Positions 25,841 to 35,225 of a DNA stretch of 64,000 bases are shown here, in pieces. Positions within the stretch are counted from its first letter, which is position 1. Every line of letters starts with the position of its first letter. The DNA is from Sphingomonas sp. PP-CC-1A-547 (lineage in GTDB: Bacteria > Pseudomonadota > Alphaproteobacteria > Sphingomonadales > Sphingomonadaceae). The notes beneath the pieces are model-generated. The model saw only the letters and a program-made list of their open reading frames with translations. It was not told the origin of the DNA and did no database searches. The position numbers and the translations under genes are program-made. The stretch spans positions 62,001 through 126,000 of the forward strand of contig NZ_RAPZ01000015.1 in NCBI RefSeq assembly GCF_003610375.1. The letters are read 5' to 3'.

Positions 25841-26395
25841 ATGAACCACTTCATTCGTACCGCGATCGTCGCGGCCGCCGTTGCCGTCAGCGGCAGCGCC
25901 ATCGTTGCCGCGCAAACCAACCCGATGGTCGGCGGCGCCGCGATGTATCCGACCAAGACGATCGTCGAGAACGCCGTCAATTCGAAGGATCACACGACGC
26001 TGGTCGCCGCGGTCAAGGCCGCCGGCCTGGTCGAGACGCTGTCGGGCCCGGGTCCGTTCACCGTGTTCGCGCCGACCAACGCCGCGTTCAAGAAGCTGCC
26101 GGCCGGCACCGTCGACACGCTGCTCAAGCCCGAGAACAAGGCGCAGCTCGCCAGCGTCCTGACCTATCACGTCGTCCCCGGCACGATCACCGCCGCCGAC
26201 ATCGCCGCCAAGGCGAAGGCGAACGGCGGCACCGCGACCTACACGACCGTGCAGGGCGAGCCGCTGATGTTCAAGAAGGTCGGCACCGGCTGGGGCATCA
26301 TGGACGGCAAGGGCCACAAGGGTAAGATCACGATCGCGAACGTCATGCAGTCGAACGGCGTGATCCACGTCGTCGACACGGTGATGCTGCCGTAA
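25841..26395 (+). CDS. Exported fasciclin-domain (FAS1) protein
   Basis: 184 residues with a signal peptide of about 25 residues ending near VAAQ. One FAS1 domain follows, showing its H1 and H2 motifs: FTVFAPTNAAFKKLP at about residues 73-87 and the terminal NGVIHVVDTVMLP. Such proteins act in adhesion or cell-surface roles. ATG at 25841 follows AGGAGAGAAGCC, a good ribosome-binding site. A strong hairpin follows the stop. The gene stands alone between dapF and a convergent nucleoside transporter. Confidence 0.88.
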   Translation: MNHFIRTAIVAAAVAVSGSAIVAAQTNPMVGGAAMYPTKTIVENAVNSKDHTTLVAAVKAAGLVETLSGPGPFTVFAPTNAAFKKLPAGTVDTLLKPENKAQLASVLTYHVVPGTITAADIAAKAKANGGTATYTTVQGEPLMFKKVGTGWGIMDGKGHKGKITIANVMQSNGVIHVVDTVMLP

Positions 26396-26445
26396 TCGGC
26401 GTTTCCGCGAGATAGCTTCCGCGTTCCACAACGCGGCAGTGGCGT

Positions 26446-26475
26446 CGGGCCCGTTGCCGAGCGGTGACGGGCCCG
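26446..26475. terminator. Hairpin terminator after the fasciclin gene
   Basis: CGGGCCCGT and ACGGGCCCG form a nine-pair stem around a twelve-base loop, followed by ATTGCGTTT. It lies about 50 bases after the stop of the FAS1 gene. Confidence 0.6.
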
Positions 26476-26520
26476 ATTGCGTTTCGGGGCCTTGTAGTTT
26501 CGGCCCGTTATCTCGACCCG

Positions 26521-26603
26521 CGTCATCCTGACGAACGTCAGGACCCAGGGTAACAAGCGCTGCCCCTCGTGGCTCTGGGTCCTGACTTTCGTCAGGATGG
26601 CGG
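26521..26603. repeat. Intergenic palindrome, family B copy 1
   Basis: Long imperfect inverted repeat with CGTCATCCTGACGAACGTCA at the left and its complement (TGACTTTCGTCAGGATGGCG) at the right. Inner arms CAGGACCCAGGG and its partner extend the stem. It lies between the convergent fasciclin and nupC-type genes and could end both transcripts. Copies of the same family are at 29741-29825 and 59936-60020. Confidence 0.85.
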
Positions 26604-26614
26604 ATGGGCGGGAT

Positions 26615-27880
26615 TCAGCCGATCAGCAGGCCCGCGAGCGCGGCCGACATTAAGTTCGCAAGACTCCCCGCCGCCAGCGCGCGCAGGCCAAGCTTGGCGA
26701 TCATCGGCCGCTGGTTCGGCGCGAGGCTGCCCGTCACCGCCATCTGGATCGCGATCGACGAGAAGTTCGCGAACCCACACAGCGAGAAGGTGATGACCGC
26801 GATCGTCCGCGGGCTCAGCCCCTGCTGCGTACCGAGCGAGATGTAGGCGACGAATTCGTTCAGCACGATCTTCTGCCCGAACAGCCCACCGGCGATTCCC
26901 GCCTCGCTCCACGGCACGTTCAGCAGGAACATGATCGGCGCGAAGACATAGCCGAGCAGCCCCTGGAAGCTCAGCCCCGGCAGCCCGATCATGTTGCCAA
27001 GCCCGCCGAGTAATCCGTTCGCCAGCGCCACCAGCGCGACGAACGCCAGCACCATCGCGCCGACCGCGACGGCCAAGCGCACGCCGGTCTGCGCACCCTG
27101 GGCGGCGGCCATGATCAGATTGGCGGGCTTTTCCTCGTCATGCGTGGCTTGCGGCATCGGTTCGCCCGCCGACGATTCGCCGGGCAGATCGCCGAGCGCG
27201 AGTTCGCCTTCTGGTGGCGTGACGCGGTCGGGCATGATGATCTTCGCCATCAGGATGCCGCCCGGCGCCGCCATGAAGCTCGCGGCGAGCAGGTAATCGA
27301 TGCGGATGCCCATCGACGCATACGCCGCGAGGATCGTACCCGCGACGCCCGCCATGCCGCTGGTCATCACGGTAAAGAGCTGCGCCGGGGTGAGCCCCGC
27401 CAGATAGGGGCGGATGACGAGCGGCGATTCGCTCTGGCCGACGAAGATGTTCGCTGCGGCGCACAGCGATTCGACCTTCGAGACGCCGATGACCTTCTCG
27501 ATCCCGCCGCCGACCCAGCGCACCACGAACTGCATGATGCCGAGATAATAGAGGATCGAGACGAGACTGGCGAAGAAGATGATCACCGGCAACGCGGCGA
27601 TCGCGAAGCTCTGGCCGCCGATCTCGGGCGTCGCCATCTTGCCGAACAGGAACTCGGTGCCCTTCTGCGAATAGCCGAGCAAATTGGCGACGCCGCCGGA
27701 CATCTCGCCGAGCACGACCTTGCCGAAGCTAGAGTACAGTACGAGGACCGCGATCCCGGCCTGCAACGCGAACGCGGCGCCGACGATGCGCAGGCGGATC
27801 GCACGGCGGTCGCTCGACAACAGCACGGCAATGCCCAGGATGACGGCGATGCCCGCCAAACCGATGAAGAGTCTTTCCAT
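26615..27880 (-). CDS. NupC-family concentrative nucleoside transporter
   Basis: A 421-residue inner-membrane symporter with about ten hydrophobic segments. Family motifs are clear: QSFAIAALPVIIFFASLVSILYY, then ANIFVGQSESPLVIRPYL at about residues 155-173 and LNEFVAYISL toward the end, with SLCGFANFSSIAIQ near the C-terminus. These bind nucleoside and Na+ or H+. Start is ATG 27880; an upstream in-frame start at 27931 adds only arginine-rich residues unlike the family. It is a single gene, divergent from the transporter at 28026. Confidence 0.92.
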   Translation of the reverse strand: MERLFIGLAGIAVILGIAVLLSSDRRAIRLRIVGAAFALQAGIAVLVLYSSFGKVVLGEMSGGVANLLGYSQKGTEFLFGKMATPEIGGQSFAIAALPVIIFFASLVSILYYLGIMQFVVRWVGGGIEKVIGVSKVESLCAAANIFVGQSESPLVIRPYLAGLTPAQLFTVMTSGMAGVAGTILAAYASMGIRIDYLLAASFMAAPGGILMAKIIMPDRVTPPEGELALGDLPGESSAGEPMPQATHDEEKPANLIMAAAQGAQTGVRLAVAVGAMVLAFVALVALANGLLGGLGNMIGLPGLSFQGLLGYVFAPIMFLLNVPWSEAGIAGGLFGQKIVLNEFVAYISLGTQQGLSPRTIAVITFSLCGFANFSSIAIQMAVTGSLAPNQRPMIAKLGLRALAAGSLANLMSAALAGLLIG

Positions 27881-28025
27881 GGACGCCCTGCGTTTTCTTG
27901 CGATGACACGCGCCGCCCCCCGGCTGCGCAAGCGACCGACATGACACGCGAGCGCCGCGCTCGCCAGTTATTTGAAGCGCGCTAGTCATTTGACGGCGCG
28001 CGCGTTTTCGCTAGCGTCCCGCGCG

Positions 28026-28673
28026 ATGGATAAGTTGCCCCCCGCGTTCCCGCGTTCGCTCTTCGTTTTCTCGGTCCTGTACGGCGGCATGGTGTGCATC
28101 GCCGGCGTGTTGGGGGTGAAGCAGGTCGCGCTCGGCCCGCTCGCGGTCGAGGCGGGGATCTTCGGCTTCCTGCTGCTGGTGGTGCTGAGCAGCGCAATCG
28201 CCGAGCTGCACGGCCAGAAGACCGCGACGTTCCTGGTGCGCCTCGGGTTCATCCCTTTGCTCGTGTCGGCGGCGCTGATCCACCTGGTGCTGGCGCTGCC
28301 GCACGATCCGGGGATGTACCCGCCCGCGGTCGACGCGTTCCCGGTCGTGGTCGGCCAGAGCTCGCGGATGATGATCGCGGGGCTGATCTCGTACGGGATT
28401 TCGCAGACGCTCAACGTGCTGATCTTCTCCAAGTTGTCGGGTCAGGTCGGCAGCGGTGACGGCAAGCTGGTGTGGCTGCGCGGGATGATCGCGAGCATCA
28501 TCTCGCAGATCATCGACACGATTTTGTTCATCACCATCTCGTTCCTCGGCGAGCGGCCGATCGTCGCGTTGATGGAAGGGCAGATGCTGACCAAGGTCGT
28601 GCTGTCGATCGTGCTGGTACCGTTCATGATCACGTTCTTCGTGAAACTGGGACGGCGGTTGGACCGGGCATAA
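28026..28673 (+). CDS. Queuosine precursor transporter (YhhQ/VUT family)
   Basis: A 215-residue membrane protein with six hydrophobic segments. Family features include the start PRSLFVFSVLYGGMVCIAGVL, an early SSAIAELHGQKTA region and LRGMIASIISQIIDTILFITISF at about residues 146-168, the most conserved part of the family. Members import preQ0/preQ1-type deazapurines for queuosine tRNA modification. ATG at 28026 is chosen because preceding residues (Arg-rich) do not fit. No preQ1 riboswitch was recognised ahead of it. Confidence 0.87.
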   Translation: MDKLPPAFPRSLFVFSVLYGGMVCIAGVLGVKQVALGPLAVEAGIFGFLLLVVLSSAIAELHGQKTATFLVRLGFIPLLVSAALIHLVLALPHDPGMYPPAVDAFPVVVGQSSRMMIAGLISYGISQTLNVLIFSKLSGQVGSGDGKLVWLRGMIASIISQIIDTILFITISFLGERPIVALMEGQMLTKVVLSIVLVPFMITFFVKLGRRLDRA

Positions 28674-28685
28674 TGTTAGATTTTT

Positions 28686-28791
28686 CCGTTCGTGCCGAGT
28701 AGAGACCGAGCCTGTCGAGGGCTCGTATCGAGGTACAGGTCTCTCGATACGCCATCTCGACAAGTGCTCGATGGCTACTCGAGACGAACGG
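28686..28791. repeat. Intergenic palindrome, family A copy 1
   Basis: Left arm CCGTTCGTGCCGAGTAG pairs with right arm CTACTCGAGACGAACGG with two mismatches. Between them are further short inverted pieces (CTCGTATCGAGG, CTCTCGATACG). It lies nine bases before the TTG start of argB. Its first 25 bases are the exact reverse complement of the right end of copy 2 at 35226-35375. Confidence 0.85.
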
Positions 28792-28799
28792 AAGTTTAG

Positions 28800-29717
28800 T
28801 TGACCGATCACACGCCCGATCCCGCCCTGCTCGCCAAGGCGGAAACGCTCACCGAGGCGCTGCCGTACCTGCAGCGCTATGCCGGCAAGACGTTCGTCGT
28901 GAAATACGGCGGCCACGCGATGGGCGACCCCGAGTTGCAGCGTGATTTTGCCGAGGACATGGTGCTACTCAAGGCAGTCGGCATCAACCCGGTCGTCGTC
29001 CACGGCGGCGGGCCACAGATCGGCGCAATGTTGAAGCGCCTCGGCGTCGAATCGCGCTTCGTCGACGGCCTGCGCGTCACCGATGCCGAGACCGCGCAGA
29101 TCGCCGAGATGGTCCTCGCCGGCTCGATCAACAAGGAAATCGTCGGCTGGATCGGCCAGGCGGGCGGTCGCGCGGTCGGCATCTCGGGCAAGGACGCCGG
29201 CCTCGTCCTCGCGCAGAAAGTCGGCCACGGCCGCGAGCCCGACAAGCTCCAGGGGATCGAGCGGCATGTCGACCTGGGCTTCGTCGGCGAGCCGATCGCG
29301 GTCGACCGGACGATCCTCGACACGCTGATCGCCGCCGACATCATCCCGGTGATCGCGCCGATCGGTATCGGTGCGGACGGCCACACCTACAACATCAACG
29401 CCGACACGATGGCGGGCGCGATCGCCGCCGCGATGGGCGCGGCGCGCTTCTTTCTGCTCACGGATATCGTCGGCGTGCTCGACAAGGAGGGCGAGCTGCT
29501 CACCGATCTCGATCCTGCGCGGATCGCCGAACTGCGCGCGGACGGCACGGTGACCGGTGGCATGATCCCGAAGCTCGACACCTGCGTCGCGGCGGTCGAA
29601 TCGGGCGTCGATGCCGCGGTCATCATCGACGGCCGCGTGCCGCACGCGATGCTGCTGGAGATCTTCACCAAGCAGGGCGCGGGCACGCTGGTCAGCGCCA
29701 ACGGGCGCTCGCGGTAA
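28800..29717 (+). CDS. argB: N-acetylglutamate kinase
   Basis: A 305-residue amino-acid kinase, second step of arginine synthesis, phosphorylating N-acetylglutamate with ATP. Visible motifs are [12 protein letters not shown] at about residues 31-42, [14 protein letters not shown] at about 64-77 and the late [15 protein letters not shown] and [30 protein letters not shown] at 28800 appears to be the start: it is preceded by CGGAAG, no in-frame ATG or GTG lies close, and the family N-terminus fits. A family A palindrome sits right before it and a family B one after it. Confidence 0.95.
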   Translation: MTDHTPDPALLAKAETLTEALPYLQRYAGKTFVVKYGGHAMGDPELQRDFAEDMVLLKAVGINPVVVHGGGPQIGAMLKRLGVESRFVDGLRVTDAETAQIAEMVLAGSINKEIVGWIGQAGGRAVGISGKDAGLVLAQKVGHGREPDKLQGIERHVDLGFVGEPIAVDRTILDTLIAADIIPVIAPIGIGADGHTYNINADTMAGAIAAAMGAARFFLLTDIVGVLDKEGELLTDLDPARIAELRADGTVTGGMIPKLDTCVAAVESGVDAAVIIDGRVPHAMLLEIFTKQGAGTLVSANGRSR

Positions 29718-29740
29718 CGGGCGCCAAGGTCCCCCCACTC

Positions 29741-29825
29741 CCGTCATCCTGACGAAAGTCAGGATCCAGAGCCACACAGGGTAGCCTTCGTGGCTCTGGA
29801 TCCTTGGTCAAGCCCAGGATGACGG
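29741..29825. repeat. Intergenic palindrome, family B copy 2
   Basis: Outer arms CCGTCATCCTGACGAAAGTC and the partly decayed TTGGTCAAGCCCAGGATGACGG, inner arms AGGATCCAGAGCCAC and GTGGCTCTGGATCCT. It follows argB and precedes the TTG-started yggT gene. Mismatches in the right arm distinguish it from the other copies. Confidence 0.85.
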
Positions 29826-29941
29826 AGACTTGAGGGCAAGGGTGCTGCTCAAATCGTCGCGCGCAGGCCAGCGACACCACGGGGCTTCTCGTTCTCCCCC
29901 CGCCACCTTATATCGGCAACACACCAGCGGAGACCTACGCC

Positions 29942-30244
29942 TTGATCGCCCTTCTTCAGATCGTCCAGTTGCTGCTCACCGTCATCTGGTGGATCATCGT
30001 CGTGCAGGCGATTCTGTCGTGGCTGATCGCGTTCAACGTCATCAATACGCACAGCGATTTCGTCCGCACCGTGTGGACCGCGCTGCAGCGGATGACCGAG
30101 CCGATGTATCGTCCGATCCGCCGCGTGCTGCCGGACTTCGGCGCGCTGGACTTGTCGCCGCTGGTCGTGCTGCTGATCCTCTACATTCTCAGCAACATCG
30201 TCATCCCGAACATCGCGCAGAACTATCTCGTCGCGACCTATTGA
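29942..30244 (+). CDS. YggT-family membrane protein
   Basis: A 100-residue protein with two hydrophobic hairpin segments (LLQIVQLLLTVIWWIIVVQAILSWL and LSPLVVLLILYILSNIVI) flanking the conserved VWTALQRMTEPMYRPIRRVLP loop at about residues 43-63. YggT proteins are linked with osmotic stress resistance and cell-division site positioning; the mechanism is unsettled. The start is TTG at 29942 with GGAG upstream. Its stop overlaps the TTG start of the DUF167 gene. Confidence 0.88.
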   Translation: MIALLQIVQLLLTVIWWIIVVQAILSWLIAFNVINTHSDFVRTVWTALQRMTEPMYRPIRRVLPDFGALDLSPLVVLLILYILSNIVIPNIAQNYLVATY

Positions 30245-30552
30245 CTGAGAAGGCGGCTTGGCGTGCGCTGGCTGATGGCTTGGCGATCGCCGTCCGGGTA
30301 ACACCGCGTGGTGGCCGGGATGCGCTGACCGCCGGGACCGAAGAGCATTTCGTCGCGAGGTTGGCGGCGGCGCCGGTAGATGGTGCCGCAAATGCTGGGT
30401 TGGTGACGCTTGTTGCCAAGACCTTCGGCGTACCCAAGCGCGCCGTGACGATCGTCGCCGGCGAAACCGCCCGCCTGAAGCGTCTGCACATTGCCGGCGA
30501 CGCCACTACGCTGGCGGAAATCGCGTCCGCGCTCTATGGGCCGCGGGCATGA
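30241..30552 (+). CDS. DUF167 (YggU-like) protein
   Basis: A 103-residue protein of the DUF167 family. The core [14 protein letters not shown] at about 17-30 and [43 protein letters not shown] are the family pattern. Function is unknown; family members often follow yggT, as here. TTG at 30241 overlaps the yggT stop (TTGA) and no ATG fits. The stop overlaps the folD start by ATGA, giving three genes in tight coupling. Confidence 0.87.
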   Translation: MTEKAAWRALADGLAIAVRVTPRGGRDALTAGTEEHFVARLAAAPVDGAANAGLVTLVAKTFGVPKRAVTIVAGETARLKRLHIAGDATTLAEIASALYGPRA

Positions 30553-31424
30553 GCGCGACCATCATCGACGGCAAGGCCTTCGCCGCCGGCCTCCGGGCCC
30601 GTATCGCAGACGGCGTCACCGCCTTTCGCGCCGAGGCAGGCCGTGCGCCTGGCCTTGCGGTGGTGCTGGTCGGTGAGGATCCTGCCTCGAACGTCTATGT
30701 CCGATCAAAGGGCAGGGCCACGCGCGAAGCCGGGATGGAGAGCATCGAGCACCGGCTCCCTGTCGACGTGGCGGAAGAAGAGCTGCTCGCGTTGGTCGCG
30801 ACGCTCAACGCCGACCCGACGATCGACGGCATCCTCGTCCAATTGCCCCTGCCGAAGCATATCGACGAGCAGGCGGTCATCTCAGCGATCGACCCGGACA
30901 AGGACGTCGATGGGTTCCATCCGATCAACGCGGGGCGGCTCGCGACTGGCCTGCCCGGCTTCGTCCCCTGCACGCCGCTCGGGTGCGTCATGCTATTGAA
31001 GAGCGTAATGCCGAGCTTGAGCGGGCTCGAAGCCGTCGTTGTTGGTCGCTCCAACATCGTCGGCAAGCCGATGGCGCAATTACTCCTCCGCGAAAGCTGC
31101 ACCGTCACCGTCGTCCATAGCCGCACGCAGGACGTCCCCGCGCATATCCGCCGCGCGGACATCGTCGTCGCCGCGGTCGGCATCCCACAGATGATCAAGG
31201 GCGACTGGCTCAAGCCCGGTGCGACCGTCATCGACGTCGGTATCAACCGGACCGATGCCGGCCTCGTCGGCGACGTCGATTTCGCGAGCGCGGTCGAGGT
31301 TGCCGGTGCGATCACGCCGGTGCCGGGGGGCGTCGGGCCGATGACCATCGCCTGCCTACTGCGCAACACCTTGGTCTCCGCTGGCCGACGCGAAGGCGTT
31401 GCAATCGATGAGGCAAGCCTGTGA
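30549..31424 (+). CDS. folD: Bifunctional methylenetetrahydrofolate dehydrogenase/cyclohydrolase
   Basis: A 291-residue one-carbon enzyme that interconverts methylene-, methenyl- and 10-formyl-tetrahydrofolate with NADP. Motifs: the catalytic Tyr/Lys segment [17 protein letters not shown] at about 47-63 (Lys in VRSKGRA), the [11 protein letters not shown] segment, the NADP-binding [18 protein letters not shown] at about 159-176 and [14 protein letters not shown] near the end. ATG overlaps the DUF167 stop and its own TGA overlaps the GTG of the marC-like gene. Confidence 0.96.
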   Translation: MSATIIDGKAFAAGLRARIADGVTAFRAEAGRAPGLAVVLVGEDPASNVYVRSKGRATREAGMESIEHRLPVDVAEEELLALVATLNADPTIDGILVQLPLPKHIDEQAVISAIDPDKDVDGFHPINAGRLATGLPGFVPCTPLGCVMLLKSVMPSLSGLEAVVVGRSNIVGKPMAQLLLRESCTVTVVHSRTQDVPAHIRRADIVVAAVGIPQMIKGDWLKPGATVIDVGINRTDAGLVGDVDFASAVEVAGAITPVPGGVGPMTIACLLRNTLVSAGRREGVAIDEASL

Positions 31425-32041
31425 TCGAACTCTACATCTCGTCGCTGATCACGTTCTTCGTCGTCATCGATCCGCCCGGCTGCGCGCCGATCTATGCCGG
31501 GCTGTCGGCGGGCGCGTCGACGCTGCAGAAGCGTGCGATGGCGATGCGCGCTGTTGGCGTCGCGGCGGCGATTTTGTTCGTGTTCGCGCTGTTCGGCGAG
31601 GCGTTGTTGAAGGGCCTCGGCATCAGTCTCGCCAGCTTCCGCATTGCCGGCGGCATCATGCTGTTCTTGATCGCGCTCGAAATGGTGTTCGAAAAGCGCA
31701 CCGAACGCCGCGAGGACCGTGCCGCCAAGGTGGCGAGCGATCCCGAGGTGGAGGACGTCTCGATCTTCCCGATGGCGATGCCTATGATCGCGGGGCCCGG
31801 CTCGATCGCGTCGGTGATGCTGTTGATGAGCCGCAACAGCGGGATCGAGCGCTCGCTGGTCGTGCTGGGTGCGATGGTGACGATCCTACTGCTGACGCTG
31901 GTTGCGTTGCTCGCGGCGGGGCCGATCATGCGGATCCTCGGCGCGAAGATCGAGGCGGTGATCACGCGCCTGCTCGGCGTGCTGCTCGCCGCGCTCGCGG
32001 TGCAGTTCGTGCTCGACGGCCTGTCGGTAGTGCTGCGCTAA
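31421..32041 (+). CDS. MarC-family integral membrane protein
   Basis: A 206-residue protein with six hydrophobic segments. Typical features are the start with [20 protein letters not shown] and the middle [22 protein letters not shown] at about residues 113-135. MarC-type proteins were once linked to multiple antibiotic resistance, but the transport role is unproven. The start is GTG at 31421, in GTGA overlap with the folD stop. The stop is followed four bases later by a long palindrome facing a convergent gene. Confidence 0.88.
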   Translation: MIELYISSLITFFVVIDPPGCAPIYAGLSAGASTLQKRAMAMRAVGVAAAILFVFALFGEALLKGLGISLASFRIAGGIMLFLIALEMVFEKRTERREDRAAKVASDPEVEDVSIFPMAMPMIAGPGSIASVMLLMSRNSGIERSLVVLGAMVTILLLTLVALLAAGPIMRILGAKIEAVITRLLGVLLAALAVQFVLDGLSVVLR

Positions 32042-32044
32042 TCC

Positions 32045-32122
32045 GTTCTCCTGCGAACGCAGGAGCCCAGGATTACAGACGTTGCCTTTCGTTACCCTGG
32101 GCTCCTGCGTTCGCAGGAGAAC
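32045..32122. repeat. Intergenic palindrome, family C copy 1
   Basis: Near-perfect 27-base arms: the left begins GTTCTCCTGCGAACGCAGGA and continues GCCCAGG; the right ends GCTCCTGCGTTCGCAGGAGA. The left arm has its own internal hairpin (CTCCTGCG...CGCAGGAG). It fills the gap between convergent marC-like and GT-C genes and could terminate both. Confidence 0.9.
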
Positions 32123-32135
32123 CGGGGGGTGGTGG

Positions 32136-33923
32136 TCAGTCGACCTTGAACAACCGCAGCGGCGACTTCGCCGGCAGCGGCAGAGGGGTCAGCCAGGTCG
32201 GCACCTCGTTCTTCGCCAGTTCGGCATAGAACCCCTTCGGACTGCGCGCCTTATAGTTAGTCGATTCCGCCGCGTTCGGACACAGCAGCAGCATCGTCGC
32301 GCCGTGGCGCTTGATGATCGCGTGCGCCTCTTCGGCAGACCGCCCGAACGCGTGCTGCACGTCGAGGATCGCGTCGCCGTTGCGATGATAAGGCCCTGCA
32401 ATCGCGTCGTGATGCGTGATCGTGATCAGCCGCGGCCCCATGTCGACGAAGGTGAAGATCGTTTGCGCGGGGTATTTGTTCAGCGCGAGCAGCACGGTCG
32501 TGCGCAGGCAGTCGCCGGTCGCCATGTTGACGCGCTTTTCATACGGCTTCGGCCGGTCGATCGGCAGGTATTTCAGCACCATCCCGGCGAACATGCCCGA
32601 GACGATCAGGAACGCCGCTGCGGTCCCCAGCACGCGCACCGCGATCGATCGGTTGCCGAGCAATCGGGGGATGATCAGCCAGGCCAGCGCGGTCGCTCCC
32701 GGGATCGCCAGCATCTGCGCGGCGGGTCCGGCGCGGACCTGCCACAACAGCATCGCGCAGGCGAACGCGGTGAACAGCGCGACCGCTGCCCAGCCGACTG
32801 CGCTTGGATCGCGACGCGCGCGCCACGCTGCGATCACCGCCCCGATCAAACCGATGATCGGTAGCGTAGCGAGCGCGAACCCGACGCGAAAACTATGCTT
32901 GTAGATCGGCTTGGCCTCGCGGACATTGTCCAACCAGTTGCGCTGCAGCTCGGGCGAAATCCCCTCGGGCCGCCCTAGGCACTGCGGAAACACCAGCGCG
33001 AAACCTGCGACGATCGCCGCACCTGCGACCACCGCCAGTGCCAGCCGAGCGCCCCGCGACGCCGGACCGAACCGCGCGAGCAGGAACAGCAGCATTCCCG
33101 CCGCGATCATCACGCTCAGCCACACGGGCGTCAACGCATCGCACCGCATCGCCTGGTTGGCGTTCGACGCGAACAGCGCGAAGCCGAGCGTGCTACCGCC
33201 ACCCAATGTCAGCGCATAGATCGACAGCCGCTCGGCCTCCGACCGGTCCCACACCCAGCGCAGGGCGATGATCGCCCCCGCCATCGCCGCATAGGGCAAG
33301 AGTTCGAGCCCGATCGACAGCGACACCGCGCTCGCGATCCCGACCATCGCGCCACCACGTCGGCCGTTGGTATCGCACAGGCCCGCTACCGTGAGGCTCA
33401 ACATCGCCAGTTGCCAGCCGTGGTGATCGATCCGCTCGGGCATGAACATCAGCATCGTGGCCGTAGCACCGACCATGAACACGACCGCCAGCGGCCACGC
33501 ATACGGGCTGATAAGCCGGCGCACGGTCGCGCCGATGCCCAGCATCGCGATCGACAGCGGCAGCAACGGCGCGGTCCCGCACGCCAGCCGCTCCGCCCAG
33601 CTGTTGCTGGTGAACAGGCGGAAGAACAGGATCAGCCCGGCGATCGGCAGGTCGACAATGCGGCTCCAGTGGATATCGAAACCGACCGGCGGGTTCATCC
33701 GGTAGTTGCGCAGATCGTACCAGCCCTGGCCGTTCAGCAGCGCGCGGACCTGCATCAGCCGCATGTTGTCGTCGGTATCGCCGAGCGACAGCCAGCGGAT
33801 CTGCCCCCAGCGATCGAACACCGACCATGCCGCCACCGCCACCCAGGCGAGCAGCGTCAGCGCGATCCAATGGCGGTCGAGTTCGTCCAGCAACGTCCGC
33901 CGCTGAAGTGGTGCCTGATCCAA
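32136..33923 (-). CDS. Polytopic membrane protein, putative GT-C-fold glycosyltransferase
   Basis: A 595-residue membrane protein with about eleven to thirteen hydrophobic segments and a C-terminal soluble stretch of roughly 120 residues. The first periplasmic loop, about residues 45-95, reads SLGDTDDNMRLMQVRALLNG followed by GWYDLRNYRMNPPVGFDIHW: an acidic pair followed by aromatic residues, as in STT3/PMT-like GT-C enzymes that take sugars from polyprenyl-phosphate donors. A gtrA-like gene and a GT2 (GtrB-like) gene nearby supply such donors. Function is inferred from topology and context only. Confidence 0.62.
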   Translation of the reverse strand: MDQAPLQRRTLLDELDRHWIALTLLAWVAVAAWSVFDRWGQIRWLSLGDTDDNMRLMQVRALLNGQGWYDLRNYRMNPPVGFDIHWSRIVDLPIAGLILFFRLFTSNSWAERLACGTAPLLPLSIAMLGIGATVRRLISPYAWPLAVVFMVGATATMLMFMPERIDHHGWQLAMLSLTVAGLCDTNGRRGGAMVGIASAVSLSIGLELLPYAAMAGAIIALRWVWDRSEAERLSIYALTLGGGSTLGFALFASNANQAMRCDALTPVWLSVMIAAGMLLFLLARFGPASRGARLALAVVAGAAIVAGFALVFPQCLGRPEGISPELQRNWLDNVREAKPIYKHSFRVGFALATLPIIGLIGAVIAAWRARRDPSAVGWAAVALFTAFACAMLLWQVRAGPAAQMLAIPGATALAWLIIPRLLGNRSIAVRVLGTAAAFLIVSGMFAGMVLKYLPIDRPKPYEKRVNMATGDCLRTTVLLALNKYPAQTIFTFVDMGPRLITITHHDAIAGPYHRNGDAILDVQHAFGRSAEEAHAIIKRHGATMLLLCPNAAESTNYKARSPKGFYAELAKNEVPTWLTPLPLPAKSPLRLFKVD

Positions 33924-34013
33924 AACGCTTTCCTCCAGCCCGCACGCACTCTAGATGCGCGGGCGTATCTCAAGCGTCGCTCTATCGCGGTGCGGGTAAA
34001 GAACAAGGCGGGC

Positions 34014-34439
34014 ATGCAGGCGATTTGGCGACAGGTGGAGCAGATGCGGGCGAGCGGCGTGCTCGGCCAGCTCGTGCGCTTCGGGATCGCTGGCGGGATT
34101 TCCAGCGTCGTCTATTCGCTCGTCTACCTGCCGCTGACCGCGTACGTTTTCCCGCCACGCCAGGCGGTGGCTGCGGTGCCGTTCGCCTTCGCCGTCGCCG
34201 TCGTGGTCGGATTCTTCCTGCACAGCCGCTGGAGCTTCAAGGGGCACGCGAAGGAACCGGGGGCGGGGCGGCATGTGAAGTTCGTGATCGTCCAGGGCTC
34301 GGGGCTCGCGCTCAATGCGGTCATCACCTGGATCGGTACCGCGCTGCTCCATCTGCATCCTTGGATCCCGCTGATCCCCGCCGTCTTTCTTGCCGCGATC
34401 GTGACGTTCGTGCTCAACCGTTTCTGGGTTTTCAACTGA
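34014..34439 (+). CDS. GtrA-family membrane protein
   Basis: A 141-residue protein with four hydrophobic helices. The family pattern is visible: LVRFGIAGGISSVVYSLVYL at the N-terminus, the NFLLHSRWSF-like FFLHSRWSFKG at about 66-76 and the ending FVLNRFWVF. GtrA proteins are proposed flippases of polyprenyl-phosphate-linked sugars. An in-frame GTG at 33991 is a possible alternative start. It is divergent from the GT-C gene and precedes a methyltransferase gene by 30 bases. Confidence 0.85.
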   Translation: MQAIWRQVEQMRASGVLGQLVRFGIAGGISSVVYSLVYLPLTAYVFPPRQAVAAVPFAFAVAVVVGFFLHSRWSFKGHAKEPGAGRHVKFVIVQGSGLALNAVITWIGTALLHLHPWIPLIPAVFLAAIVTFVLNRFWVFN

Positions 34440-34469
34440 CATGAATTCCAACCGCAGGGCCGACAAGTA

Positions 34470-35198
34470 ATGGACCGCATCGTCTACGACCGGATGGCCG
34501 CGCATGACTCCACCCACTGGTGGTACCGCGCGCGCCGCGACATCCTGGCGGATTACCTGACACGCTACGGCGCGTTGCCGAAGGATGCGAAGATCCTCGA
34601 GATCGGTTGCGGCACCGGGCATAATTTGCCGATGCTGGCGGAGTTCGGCGAGATCGACGCGATCGAGATCGATCCGGCGGCGCGCGAGATCGCCAGCGAG
34701 CGGCTGGGGAAGCCGGTGGGGGCGGCGCCTTTGCCCGAGCTGCCGGGCGTTCCCCGCGCGCATTACGACCTTATCGCGGTCCTAGACGTGGTCGAGCACA
34801 TCGAGGACGACGTCGCGGCGTTGAAGGCGATGGCGGATTGCCTTGCGCCGGGTGGCAAGATCCTGATCGCGGTGCCGGCGCATGCGTGGCTGTGGAGCGC
34901 GCACGACGTGGTGAACCACCACCACCGTCGCTATTCGAAGGCCACGCTCAAGACAGCGATCGAGACGGCGGGCCTGAAGCCCGAAAAGCTCGGCTATTTC
35001 AACTCGCTGCTGTTCCCGCTGGCGGCCGCGGCGCGGATCGCCGGCCGCCTCTCCGGCCGCGACGACAGCGACGACTCCCCGCCGCCCAAGCTGGTGAACG
35101 CGCTGTTCGAGAAGATCTTCCGCCTGGAACGCCACATGGTCGGTCGCATGCCGATGACGCCGGGGGTTTCGATCGTGACGCTGGCGGTGCCGCGGTAA
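34470..35198 (+). CDS. Class I SAM-dependent methyltransferase
   Basis: A 242-residue Rossmann methyltransferase. Motif I is KILEIGCGTGHNLPML at about residues 41-56, with the acidic end of strand 2 in AIEIDP. Motif II is DLIAVLDVVEHIEDD at about 98-112, and GGKILIAVPAHAWLWSAHD follows. The stretch FSLLFPLAAAARIAGRLSG after VNHHHRRYSK is typical of methyltransferases found with gtrA/GT2 genes. It probably methylates a sugar or lipid-linked glycan; the acceptor is unknown. It lies 30 bases behind the gtrA-like gene. Confidence 0.83.
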   Translation: MDRIVYDRMAAHDSTHWWYRARRDILADYLTRYGALPKDAKILEIGCGTGHNLPMLAEFGEIDAIEIDPAAREIASERLGKPVGAAPLPELPGVPRAHYDLIAVLDVVEHIEDDVAALKAMADCLAPGGKILIAVPAHAWLWSAHDVVNHHHRRYSKATLKTAIETAGLKPEKLGYFNSLLFPLAAAARIAGRLSGRDDSDDSPPPKLVNALFEKIFRLERHMVGRMPMTPGVSIVTLAVPR

Positions 35199-35225
35199 CG
35201 ATCGAGGTAGCTGCGCGTCCTACTT

